Shown: piece after piece, positions 1-5,963 of the stretch
How positions within the stretch are numbered: position 1 is the stretch's first letter
How the letters are laid out: every line of letters begins with the position of its first letter
Source: an uncultured Clostridia bacterium
GTDB lineage: Bacteria; Bacillota; Clostridia; Lachnospirales; Lachnospiraceae
Reading direction: 5' to 3'
DNA: 7,823 nt
NCBI GenBank assembly: GCA_945622055.1
Contig: CALZBV010000119.1
Coordinates: 1-7,823, forward strand
Program-made: the position numbers and the translations under genes
Notes under the pieces: generated by a model
Databases searched by the model: none
What the model saw: the letters and a program-made list of their open reading frames with translations, nothing else
What the model was told of the DNA's origin: nothing

Positions 1-520
1 CTAAGGTTGCCTCTTCTCCCTTCTCCGAGAGCTTGACCATACGCTCCTCTTGCATTTTAGCGGTCTCCGGATGCTTGAGATGCTTCCATTCACCGCGACG
101 ATAATAAATCTGAGTCTCCTTCGGCGAATAGGCGTCCTTTTTGTATACCTTACTTGCTGCCACACGGTCGCAGAACATCTCCAGAACGTATTCTGTCGGC
201 ATCTTCATTCCGGCCAGCTCACACTCCGCATCCTTTTTATAATCAATCCAGTATTCATAATGATGCTTATTCCGCCCTTTGTGGTGCAGCCATGCCGCAG
301 CAACACCCTCTTTTTCACGTTGCACATTATTCGGGCTGATATCTCCGCGAAAATATTTTACTCCTACAAAAAATTCGCTCGGAGAATACTTCGACATGTC
401 ATGAAGCAGGCCCCGCTTATACAAACCGATTTTGAAGCAGTGCTTCATTACCGTTCGCTTATGTGTATTAATCGTATGTAAATGTCCAAAAAATCTTGCA
501 AAAAAACTCTTCTGCTGCAT
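1..520 (-). CDS. DUF5662-like protein with HD-type metal-ligand pattern, C-terminus cut off by window edge
   Basis: The frame stays open from an ATG at 520 to the left edge, giving 173 visible residues with no stop, so the 3' end lies outside the window. The start has a GAAAGGG ribosome binding site (533-527) six bases upstream. The N-terminal half is basic and aromatic. It contains H27, then LLHDMSKYSP (38-47), WLHHKGRNKHHYEYW (77-91) and MFCDRVAASKVY (115-126). This H...HD...HH...D order resembles the metal-binding pattern of HD-domain phosphohydrolases. The overall pattern matches what I remember of the DUF5662 family, found in Clostridia and some phages, whose function is unknown. No signal peptide or membrane segment is seen, so it is probably cytosolic. 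It is divergent from the small gene at 602. A hydrolase role is inference from the motif only; the family call was made from memory. Confidence 0.75.
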   Translation of the reverse strand, partial: MQQKSFFARFFGHLHTINTHKRTVMKHCFKIGLYKRGLLHDMSKYSPSEFFVGVKYFRGDISPNNVQREKEGVAAAWLHHKGRNKHHYEYWIDYKKDAECELAGMKMPTEYVLEMFCDRVAASKVYKKDAYSPKETQIYYRRGEWKHLKHPETAKMQEERMVKLSEKGEEATL

Positions 521-548
521 GTTTAACCCTTTCTTTTCAAAGCATTCC

Positions 549-577
549 TTGCATTTCCCGGAAAACTGTGATAAACT
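549..577 (+). promoter_or_regulatory. Predicted SigA-type promoter of the 602-787 gene
   Basis: An extended -10 reads TGTG-A-TAAACT (567-577). It is preceded at a 17-base spacer by TTGCAT (549-554), a weak -35. Transcription would start near 584, leaving a leader of about 18 bases that carries the ribosome binding site. A small inverted repeat, TTTCC-C-GGAAA (554-564), lies in the spacer and could be an operator half-site pair. The 17 bases 561-577 match the -10 region at 2630-2646 at 15 positions. No equally clear promoter is visible for the divergent gene starting at 520. Confidence 0.5.
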
Positions 578-601
578 GGCGAAAAAGCCTTGGAGGTGCT
601 T

Positions 602-787
602 ATGAGTATCCAGTACAACTGCGACACCTGCAGCAATTACCGTTATGATGAAGATTACGAGGAATATGTATGCATGGCCGGAACCATGGACGAAGACGAC
701 TATTCCCGCCTCGTTTCCGGCACCGTAAAGGAATGCCCGTATTATCGTTTTGATAACGAATATGATATTGTGAGAAAGCAGATGTAG
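602..787 (+). CDS. Small Cys-rich DUF6472-like protein
   Basis: This encodes a 61-residue acidic protein, rich in Asp, Glu and Tyr. The start is set by GGAGG (592-596), which lies five bases before the ATG at 602. In-frame TTG (590) and GTG (596) codons upstream overlap that ribosome binding site and are unlikely starts. Four cysteines are spaced C7-x2-C10, C24 and C45 (CDTC, YVCMAG and KECPYY), a layout that suggests a single bound zinc ion. The C-terminus ends YDIVRKQM. Pattern and length agree with my memory of DUF6472, a small uncharacterised family common in Lachnospiraceae and relatives. It has its own promoter and is convergent with the nuclease-like gene, sharing no intergenic base with it. 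No function is known to me; metal binding is inference from the cysteines. Confidence 0.8.
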   Translation: MSIQYNCDTCSNYRYDEDYEEYVCMAGTMDEDDYSRLVSGTVKECPYYRFDNEYDIVRKQM

Positions 788-801
788 CTAACGGTCTGCT
801 T
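776..801. terminator. Weak hairpin spanning the two convergent stop codons
   Basis: AAGCAGA (776-782) and TCTGCTT (795-801) form a perfect 7-bp stem. The 12-base loop contains the stop codon of the plus-strand gene (785-787) and that of the minus-strand gene (788-790), which together read TAGCTA. The plus strand downstream is moderately U-rich (CCTTGTATTTT), while the minus strand is not. It is the only candidate terminator between these convergent genes, and it is weak. Confidence 0.3.
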
Positions 802-1372
802 CCTTGTATTTTGAATAATCTCTTCTCAGCAGCGCGTCACAAACCAGACCCTGAATGACTGCTCCGGATAATCCGCGCATGATTTTAGCAATCATCTTAT
901 CCTTTCGATAAAGCCGGTGTGCAGACAGCCGGTAATCACGAATAATATCCATCAATTCATTCCTCCAGAGAAGATACAGCTTCTCTTCCAGATTCTCCTT
1001 TAAGGACAGACCTGCCTCACGCACGCATTCCAGCACATACCGGCCGTTCTCTCCTTCATAAACCTCATAGATTCCCCAGTGCTTCGGCACCGTACGCATT
1101 GCCTCTTCCACATGATATGTACCGACAACAAGATAATTGTAATCAAAAAAGCGCTCATAATCCTTTACTTGCCGGCCAAGTCGAACAAAGGTATCCCTGT
1201 CGCTTTTGATTTCCATTCCAATCAGCTTCGTCCGGGTAATCAGAAGCATATCCGCTCTGCTGTCTCCCATCGGAAACTCCTCAATGATTCTCTGTGCTTC
1301 GGAATTGCCGGAAAAGCACTGAAATATCGCACGTCGGATATCTTTATCATTTAATCTGTCGTCCTCTGACAT
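788..1372 (-). CDS. sce7726-family PD-(D/E)XK nuclease-like protein
   Basis: This encodes a 194-residue soluble protein. The ATG at 1372 is chosen because GGAG (1381-1378) lies five bases upstream; an in-frame GTG at 1390 has no comparable site. N-terminal LNDKDIRRAIF (7-17) is followed by EEFPMGDSRADMLLI (31-45) and LIGMEIKSDRDTFVRLGRQV (50-69), then DYNYLVVGTYH. D41, E54 and K56 fit the D...ExK core of PD-(D/E)XK nucleases. The EIKSDRDTxxRLxxQ run is the hallmark of the sce7726 family as I know it. The C-terminal third is helical and basic. DNA cleavage or binding is inferred from the fold; the biological role of the family is not established. It starts just after the stop of the DUF3810 gene, whose last codons hold its ribosome binding site, so the two are probably translated from one mRNA. 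Confidence 0.82.
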   Translation of the reverse strand: MSEDDRLNDKDIRRAIFQCFSGNSEAQRIIEEFPMGDSRADMLLITRTKLIGMEIKSDRDTFVRLGRQVKDYERFFDYNYLVVGTYHVEEAMRTVPKHWGIYEVYEGENGRYVLECVREAGLSLKENLEEKLYLLWRNELMDIIRDYRLSAHRLYRKDKMIAKIMRGLSGAVIQGLVCDALLRRDYSKYKEADR

Positions 1373-1381
1373 GCCCTCTCC
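1373..1381 (-). promoter_or_regulatory. Ribosome binding site deciding the start at 1372
   Basis: On the minus strand AAAAGGAG ends at 1378, followed by AGGGC and ATG. This optimal spacing favours the ATG at 1372 over the in-frame GTG at 1390, which would make a four-base GTGA overlap with the upstream gene. Confidence 0.65.
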
Positions 1382-1386
1382 TTTTC

Positions 1387-2520
1387 TCACTCCAGACCGT
1401 GCCGGCTGCGGTAATCCGCAAGCAGCAGATCCACTACCCTTCCATAGCTTTTCACACCATCCTCCTGCTCATTTGCCTTCAGGTAGGTATCGTTGACCTT
1501 ATCGGCAGTATTGCTGATGACCGTATCCTCAAACTGCTTCCAGTATTCCGCATTCGCCGCAAAATCCCGCAGGATTCCGGCATCATACTGCTGCCAGAGC
1601 TTTCCGTAAAGCTCCATATCCTGAGCTGCAAGCGCATTCCCACAGTAAATCAGTGCAAGTATCGTTCCGCTGTAACGCACAAACAAAGAATCTGACTCCC
1701 TGCAGGCAAGACAGGAAAGGAAATTCGCCTCCTCCTCCCGCATAAATCCGTGCAGATGTCCCAGCTCATGTGCCATTGTATACGCTATGGCATAATCCGA
1801 AATATCGGTGTTAACGTTTGCCTCCATTGTCCAGCAGGTAAAAACACCGGTAAGCTCCATTGCCGAATAGGCTCTGGAAAAAAAGATTCCTTTAGGCGCA
1901 GGATACCAGCCCGACAATACCGGAAGCTTTTTCGAAAGCTCCGTATAAGAGTCCCGCACAAGCCTTCCGAGCTCCCGTTTTGACATCGGGTTTTGCAGCA
2001 CCCCCTTCTCATCCTCGTAATCCGCAAGCTCTGCCCGTAGAGCAGAGGCCTCCCCCGCAAGCTCCTCGCAAAGCCCGTACAGCTCCTCCTTCGAGGATTC
2101 TCTTACGGTAAGTCCGCAATATTCCGAAATACTGACGCGGTGATAATTTACTCCGCAGCCAATCACATACAGAAAAAAAATAACGGAAGCAACACAGGCC
2201 AGCTGAATCACCGCCTGCATGGAACGAACAAACCGCTGCTCCTTATTCTTCTTAAGCTTCACAAAAAGGCAAATCAGAAAGGACAGAAGCAGAAACGGCG
2301 ACAAAACCGCCAAAAGCTCTGCAAGAGAAAACGGAACCCAACGGGTAATCGCCGAAATCCCGATTGAAAGCACCTTATAGACACGCTTTGCCATAATCTC
2401 CTCTGCAAAAAACCGGTTCGTTTTTGCAAGCCTGAGTATCAGAACAGAAAGTGGAAACAAAAGCAACATAACGATTTGGCTTTTCTTAATCGGTTTCATT
2501 TTTCCACCCGGTACAAACAT
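1387..2520 (-). CDS. DUF3810 membrane protein with HELGH zinc-metalloprotease motif
   Basis: This encodes a 377-residue protein. Hydrophobic stretches at about 14-30, 66-88 and 103-122 predict three N-terminal membrane segments; a weaker one is at 283-299. A large soluble part follows, with a charged, probably coiled segment (140-175) and then YTMAHELGHLHGFMREEEANF (247-267). HELGH (251-255) is the HExxH zinc site, and a Glu in EEE (262-264) is a plausible third ligand as in gluzincins. Layout and motif match the DUF3810 family; substrates are unknown. The ATG at 2520 has AAGGAGAGGG upstream with a nine-base gap from GGAG. An ATG at 2499, preceded by GGTGG, would remove seven residues and cannot be excluded. 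It is first in a minus-strand pair with the sce7726 gene and is divergent from the Xaa-Pro aminopeptidase. Membrane proteolysis is inferred from the motif. Confidence 0.85.
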   Translation of the reverse strand: MFVPGGKMKPIKKSQIVMLLLFPLSVLILRLAKTNRFFAEEIMAKRVYKVLSIGISAITRWVPFSLAELLAVLSPFLLLSFLICLFVKLKKNKEQRFVRSMQAVIQLACVASVIFFLYVIGCGVNYHRVSISEYCGLTVRESSKEELYGLCEELAGEASALRAELADYEDEKGVLQNPMSKRELGRLVRDSYTELSKKLPVLSGWYPAPKGIFFSRAYSAMELTGVFTCWTMEANVNTDISDYAIAYTMAHELGHLHGFMREEEANFLSCLACRESDSLFVRYSGTILALIYCGNALAAQDMELYGKLWQQYDAGILRDFAANAEYWKQFEDTVISNTADKVNDTYLKANEQEDGVKSYGRVVDLLLADYRSRHGLE

Positions 2521-2598
2521 ACATACCCTCTCCTTCTTTCGTAATTATCTATTACTATAGCAGGCAACTATGTCTGTTTTATGTCAGAACCATGTTCT

Positions 2599-2609
2599 AT
2601 TTTATCACA
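2599..2609 (-). promoter_or_regulatory. Predicted extended -10 promoter for the DUF3810-sce7726 pair
   Basis: The minus strand reads TGTG-A-TAAAAT from 2609 to 2599, one base off the TATAAT consensus and with the TRTG extension typical of Gram-positive promoters. No good -35 is visible; TTTTCG lies at the right distance, in the palindrome centre. Transcription would begin near 2592, giving a leader of about 70 bases. Confidence 0.55.
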
Positions 2610-2635
2610 GAATTCCCTTTTCGAAAAGAGAAATC

Positions 2636-2646
2636 TGTGATAAAAT
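2636..2646 (+). promoter_or_regulatory. Predicted extended -10 promoter for the Xaa-Pro aminopeptidase gene
   Basis: TGTG-A-TAAAAT is the mirror copy of the minus-strand promoter. The predicted start near 2653 gives a leader of about 40 bases. The -35 position (about 2618-2623) again falls in the shared palindrome centre, so polymerase bound for one direction should block the other. Confidence 0.55.
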
Positions 2647-2663
2647 AGAAGCACTATGACATA

Positions 2664-2679
2664 GAAAGCATTTGCTTTC
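2664..2679 (+). promoter_or_regulatory. Small leader hairpin next to the ribosome binding site
   Basis: GAAAGC (2664-2669) and GCTTTC (2674-2679) form a 6-bp stem with an ATTT loop. It ends two bases before the AAAGGA ribosome binding site (2682-2687) of the aminopeptidase gene. It may slightly affect translation initiation or mRNA stability; it does not cover the site. Confidence 0.35.
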
Positions 2680-2691
2680 AGAAAGGAACAC

Positions 2692-4545
2692 ATGAACTTA
2701 TATGCATCTCGTATTCTTGCGCTTCGCAACTACATGGCGCAGGAAAACATTACAGTTTATTTTGTTCCGACCGCAGATTTCCACGGTTCGGAATACATCA
2801 GCGACTATTTTAAACTTCGCGCTTATTTGTCCGGCTTTACCGGCTCCGCAGGCTGTCTGTACGTTACGGCAGACGAGGCAGGTCTGTTTACGGACGGACG
2901 GTACTTTATTCAGGCAGAAAACGAACTGGCCGGTTCCGGAATCACACTGTATCGCAGTGGTATGGAAGGTGTTCCGACACCGGAAGAAAAGCTCTGCGAG
3001 CTGCTTAAGGACGGAGGCACTTTGGGTTTTGACGGGCGTCTTCTCTCCTTTGCCTTTTTAGAACAGCTCAAAAAAAAGCTCAGTTCTGCCGATGTTACCT
3101 TCCGTTTTGATGTTGATTTGCCTGTGGCTCTTTGGCCGGACCGTCCGGCTCTGGTTTCCCATCCGGCATACCGTCTTGCTGACTGCTATAGCGGAAAGAA
3201 CACCGTCACAAAGCTTTCCGAGCTGCGAAAATCCATGAAAAAGATTTCACCGACCGCTCTTTATCAGAAGCAAACGCGTGTATCTGATGACGGGAAGCCT
3301 TCCATGGAGGCAGAGGCCTACCTGATTTCTTCTCTGGATGAAATCGCATGGCTGTTTAATATCCGCGGAACTGACGTGGTCTGCAATCCGGTAGTACTCG
3401 CTTATGCCCTGATTACTCAGGAGGAAGCATTTCTTTATGTCTCCTCCTCTGCAGTAACCGGCGAGCTTTCTGACGCACTTGCTTCCGAGCATGTTACAGT
3501 TCGCCCTTACGATGCCATTTACCGGGACCTGAAGGTGCTTTCTGCCGCCACGGTTCTTCTGGATACCCGGCGCGTCAACTACGCACTGTGCGCATCCCTT
3601 CCGGAGTCTGTCACGATTATCGATGCTACCGGACCGATTCAGCTGGCAAAAGCAATCAAAAACGAAACCGAGCTTGACAACCTTGCAAAAGCACACATAA
3701 AAGACGGTATCGCAACAACCAGATTCATGTACTGGCTAAAGAAAAACATCGGAAAGGAAACCATTACCGAGCTTTCCGCAGCAAAACATCTGTTAAAGCT
3801 CCGGGAGAGTCTGGATGGTTTCTTAGAGCCAAGCTTTGAAACGATTTCCGCATACAATGCCAATGCTGCAATGATGCACTATTCTGCTACCGAGGACAGC
3901 TTTGCCGTGCTTGAGCCAAAGGGATTTTTACTTGTAGACTCCGGTGGCCAGTACTACGAGGGCACCACTGATGTTACCCGTACCTATGTACTCGGTGAGC
4001 TTCCACAGCTTTGGAAGCAGCATTATACCGCAGTTCTTCGTGGTATGTTAAATCTTTCCGATGCCCACTTTCTTTATGGCTGTCGTGGGGTAAACTTAGA
4101 TATCCTCGCCCGTGGACCTCTCTGGCAGATGGGACTGGATTACCGTTGTGGTACCGGTCACGGCGTTGGTTATCTTCTCAATGTGCATGAAGCCCCGAAT
4201 GGCTTCCGTTGGCGCATTGTTCCGGAGCGCAGTGACAGCTGTATTCTCGAGGAAGGCATGGTAACCACGGATGAGCCGGGCGTTTATGTAGAAAACAGCC
4301 ACGGAATCCGCATCGAGAACGAACTGGTCTGCCGTAAGGGAGAAAAGAATGAATACGGTCAGTTTATGTATTTCACCACTCTGACGATGACGCCGATTGA
4401 CCTGGATGCTGTCCTTCCGGAAGAAATGACCGCAAAGGAACGCAGCCTTTTAAACGAATATCACAAACAGGTATACGAAACACTGCTTCCGTACATGACG
4501 GAGGAAGAAGGCAGGTGGCTTGCCGAAGCTACCAGAGCAATCTAA
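2692..4545 (+). CDS. Xaa-Pro aminopeptidase (M24B, three-domain aminopeptidase P)
   Basis: This 617-residue enzyme removes the N-terminal residue from peptides with proline at position two, a step in cytosolic peptide turnover. An N-terminal creatinase-type domain (about 5-140) and a second related domain (about 160-320) precede the catalytic pita-bread domain (about 328-545). A C-terminal extension (555-617) has TLTMTPIDLDAVLPEEMTAKE, typical of the long eukaryote-like form. The dinuclear metal ligands are all present: D416 (LVDSGG), D427 (TTDVTR), H490 (GTGHGVG), E528 (TTDEPGVY) and E542 (IRIENEL). H396 and H499 match the conserved active-site histidines. Metal is normally manganese in this family. 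No signal peptide is seen. The start has AAAGGA at a suitable distance and no upstream in-frame alternative of note. It appears monocistronic, between its own promoter in the palindrome and a strong terminator. Confidence 0.95.
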   Translation: MNLYASRILALRNYMAQENITVYFVPTADFHGSEYISDYFKLRAYLSGFTGSAGCLYVTADEAGLFTDGRYFIQAENELAGSGITLYRSGMEGVPTPEEKLCELLKDGGTLGFDGRLLSFAFLEQLKKKLSSADVTFRFDVDLPVALWPDRPALVSHPAYRLADCYSGKNTVTKLSELRKSMKKISPTALYQKQTRVSDDGKPSMEAEAYLISSLDEIAWLFNIRGTDVVCNPVVLAYALITQEEAFLYVSSSAVTGELSDALASEHVTVRPYDAIYRDLKVLSAATVLLDTRRVNYALCASLPESVTIIDATGPIQLAKAIKNETELDNLAKAHIKDGIATTRFMYWLKKNIGKETITELSAAKHLLKLRESLDGFLEPSFETISAYNANAAMMHYSATEDSFAVLEPKGFLLVDSGGQYYEGTTDVTRTYVLGELPQLWKQHYTAVLRGMLNLSDAHFLYGCRGVNLDILARGPLWQMGLDYRCGTGHGVGYLLNVHEAPNGFRWRIVPERSDSCILEEGMVTTDEPGVYVENSHGIRIENELVCRKGEKNEYGQFMYFTTLTMTPIDLDAVLPEEMTAKERSLLNEYHKQVYETLLPYMTEEEGRWLAEATRAI

Positions 4546-4558
4546 GCCTAATCGACAA

Positions 4559-4595
4559 AAGCCGTCAGGTTCCCCTGACGGCTTGATTTTTGTTT
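4559..4595. terminator. Strong bidirectional Rho-independent terminator
   Basis: AAGCCGTCAGG (4559-4569) and CCTGACGGCTT (4574-4584) form a perfect 11-bp GC-rich stem with a TTCC loop, followed by GATTTTTGTTT. On the minus strand the same stem is followed by TTTTGTCG. It therefore serves both the aminopeptidase gene and the converging liv/kinase-like operon. Confidence 0.93.
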
Positions 4596-4608
4596 GAAGC
4601 ACTCCTGT

Positions 4609-5232
4609 TTATTTTCCCTTGCGAATCTCAATAAAGGATTTTGCGATTTCAACGCAGGTCGGATAATCCATATGACCTGTATTCAGACAGAGGTCATAAT
4701 TACCTGCATTTGTCCACTCCCGTCCGGTATAATACTTGTAATACGCAGCCCGGCGCTTATCAATTGCAATAATCTGCCGCTCAAGCTCCCTGTCATTTCC
4801 ATGCAGGATTCCTCTGACACGCTCCACACAATCCTCAAGCGGTGCATGGATGTACAGACGAAGAACATTCTCCATATCCTTCAGTACAAAGTCTGCACAG
4901 CGTCCGATAATCACACACGGACCCGCTTCCGCAAGATCACGAATCACCTTAGCCTGGTAGTTAAACAGGTTATCATTGGAAACGAAGTCCTCACGGTCCG
5001 GCGGAATCAGCTCCCCTTTATACTCCTTACGGGAGAATTTATACAACAAGCTCTGCTTCAGCTTTTCATCTGCCTTTGCAAACAGCTCTTCGTTGATACC
5101 GCTCTCATCCGAAGCGAGACGCATCAGCTCCCTGTCATAATACGGAATACCCAACTCCTCTGCCAGCATTTTTCCAATCGTACGACCACCACTTCCATAG
5201 CCTCTTGCAATTGTAATAACAATATGCTCCAT
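4609..5232 (-). CDS. Cytidylate kinase-like P-loop protein
   Basis: This 207-residue soluble protein starts IVITIARGYGSGGRTIGKML, a nucleoside-monophosphate-kinase-type P-loop (G11-G20) in which Arg (R17) stands where Lys is usual. LGIPYYDRELM (27-37) follows, then CVIIGRCADFVL (106-117), LRLYIHAP (124-131) and DKRRAAYYKYYTGREW (158-173), a lid-like region, and finally YDLCLNTGHMD (179-189). This order is that of the cytidylate-kinase-like family (Cytidylate_kin2), common in Firmicutes beside the genuine Cmk. Phosphoryl transfer to a nucleotide is probable from the fold, but the substrate is not known. The start has AAGGAG seven bases upstream. It is the last gene of the liv operon, 20 bases after livF with no terminator between, and ends at the shared terminator. 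Why it is placed with an amino acid importer is not evident. Confidence 0.88.
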   Translation of the reverse strand: MEHIVITIARGYGSGGRTIGKMLAEELGIPYYDRELMRLASDESGINEELFAKADEKLKQSLLYKFSRKEYKGELIPPDREDFVSNDNLFNYQAKVIRDLAEAGPCVIIGRCADFVLKDMENVLRLYIHAPLEDCVERVRGILHGNDRELERQIIAIDKRRAAYYKYYTGREWTNAGNYDLCLNTGHMDYPTCVEIAKSFIEIRKGK

Positions 5233-5252
5233 CTTCTCTCTCCTTTTTGGGA

Positions 5253-5960
5253 TTACGCTCCCAGATATGCTTTTCTTACCGAATCATCATTTAAGAGACT
5301 CTTTGCGTCTGCGGAAAGGACCACTTTTCCCGTTTCCAGTACATAACCGCGGTTTGCAATGGAAAGTGCCATCTGTGCATTCTGCTCTACCAGAAGAATC
5401 GTTACGCCTGCCTTATTTAGCGACTGAATAATCTTAAAAATCTCCTCAACCAGAATCGGTGCAAGTCCCATGGACGGCTCATCAAGCATCAATAGCTTCG
5501 GGTTCGACATCATGGCACGTCCCATTGCAAGCATCTGCTGCTCACCACCGGATAACGTTCCCGCAACCTGTCTTCTACGCTCCTTAAGACGTGGGAAATG
5601 CTCAAAAATAACCTCCAGATTGTTTGCTATGGTTGACTTCGGCTGTGTGTAAGCACCCAGCTCAAGATTCTCCATTACTGACATCTGTAAAAACACACGA
5701 CGTCCTTCCGGCACCTGTGCTAAACCCTTACTTACAATCTTATGGGCAGGAATATGCATCAGATTCTCATTCTGAAACATAATGGAACCTGTATTGCTCT
5801 TTAACAGACCGGAAACCGTCTGAAGTATCGTCGTCTTTCCTGCTCCGTTCGCGCCGATTAAGGAAATAATCTCGCCCTCTTCTACCTGAAAGCTGACATC
5901 CTTAATTGCGTGAATGCTGCCATAATATACATTAATTCCGCTCACTTCAAGCATTGCCAT
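5253..5960 (-). CDS. livF: Branched-chain amino acid ABC transporter ATP-binding protein LivF
   Basis: This 235-residue ATPase, the usual LivF length, is one of two nucleotide-binding subunits powering import of leucine, isoleucine and valine; it acts on the inner face of the membrane. Walker A is GANGAGKTT (36-44), the Q-loop region is AQVPEGRRVF (81-90), the signature LSGGEQQ (136-142) and Walker B LLMLDEP (156-162) with D160/E161. The switch position reads VEQNA (191-195), with Gln in place of the usual His; this is normal for LivF and separates it from LivG. The start has AGGAGG eight bases upstream, and three bases separate it from the livG stop, so the two are translationally close. The Liv assignment is firm; the exact substrate (branched-chain, other amino acids or urea) is less so, because the binding protein is outside the window. 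Confidence 0.93.
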   Translation of the reverse strand: MAMLEVSGINVYYGSIHAIKDVSFQVEEGEIISLIGANGAGKTTILQTVSGLLKSNTGSIMFQNENLMHIPAHKIVSKGLAQVPEGRRVFLQMSVMENLELGAYTQPKSTIANNLEVIFEHFPRLKERRRQVAGTLSGGEQQMLAMGRAMMSNPKLLMLDEPSMGLAPILVEEIFKIIQSLNKAGVTILLVEQNAQMALSIANRGYVLETGKVVLSADAKSLLNDDSVRKAYLGA

Positions 5961-5963
5961 CGC

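Larger units (their letters stand above)
2595..2650. repeat. 56-bp near-perfect palindrome between divergent genes
   Basis: The outer arms are perfect 17-bp inverted copies (2595-2611 and 2634-2650). Inside them, TTC/GAA pairs and a 12-base perfect palindrome, CTTTTCGAAAAG (2617-2628), complete the dyad. Only the pairs 2612/2633 and 2616/2629 fail. Each arm carries TGTGATAAAAT pointing outward, so the element is best read as a symmetric divergent promoter/operator. There is no flanking target duplication that I can see and no T-tract suited to termination. As single-stranded DNA it could form a long hairpin or cruciform. Confidence 0.85.
2569..2663. repeat. Three TATGTC motifs flanking the divergent promoters
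   Basis: TATGTC occurs on the plus strand at 2569-2574 and 2580-2585. Its complement occurs inside CTATG-A-CATAG (2654-2664), itself an 11-base inverted repeat. TATGTCA (2580-2586) and TGACATA (2657-2663) are almost symmetric about the palindrome centre and fall just downstream of both predicted transcription starts. They could be operator half-sites; short AT-rich matches can also arise by chance. Confidence 0.3.

Noticed and set aside
50..481. A 143-residue open frame on the plus strand
   Set aside because: It is antisense to the DUF5662-like gene, whose motifs and ribosome binding site show the minus strand is coding.
735..756. TTATC-GTTTT-GATAA hairpin within the 602-787 gene
   Set aside because: The short AT-rich 5-bp stem lies inside a coding region and is explained by codon content.
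788..1390. A longer version of the sce7726 protein starting at GTG 1390
   Set aside because: The ATG at 1372 has GGAG at ideal spacing; the six extra residues (MRKGEG) are simply the translation of that ribosome binding site.
2595..2650. Reading the 56-bp palindrome as a Rho-independent terminator
   Set aside because: It sits upstream of two divergent genes with no gene reading into it. The arms are AT-rich and there is no T-tract after the stem.
2595..2650. Reading the palindrome as terminal inverted repeats of an insertion element
   Set aside because: The arms are only 22 bases apart with no transposase or obvious target duplication. A small palindromic repeat family remains possible and would need a genome search.
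4594..5346. A 250-residue open frame on the plus strand
   Set aside because: It lies antisense to the well-supported kinase-like gene and the end of livF. It has no ribosome binding site I can see, and its Cys- and Thr-rich composition matches no family I know.
5253..5960. Loss of the switch histidine in LivF (Gln in VEQNA)
   Set aside because: Gln at this position is normal for the LivF family, so it is not a defect.
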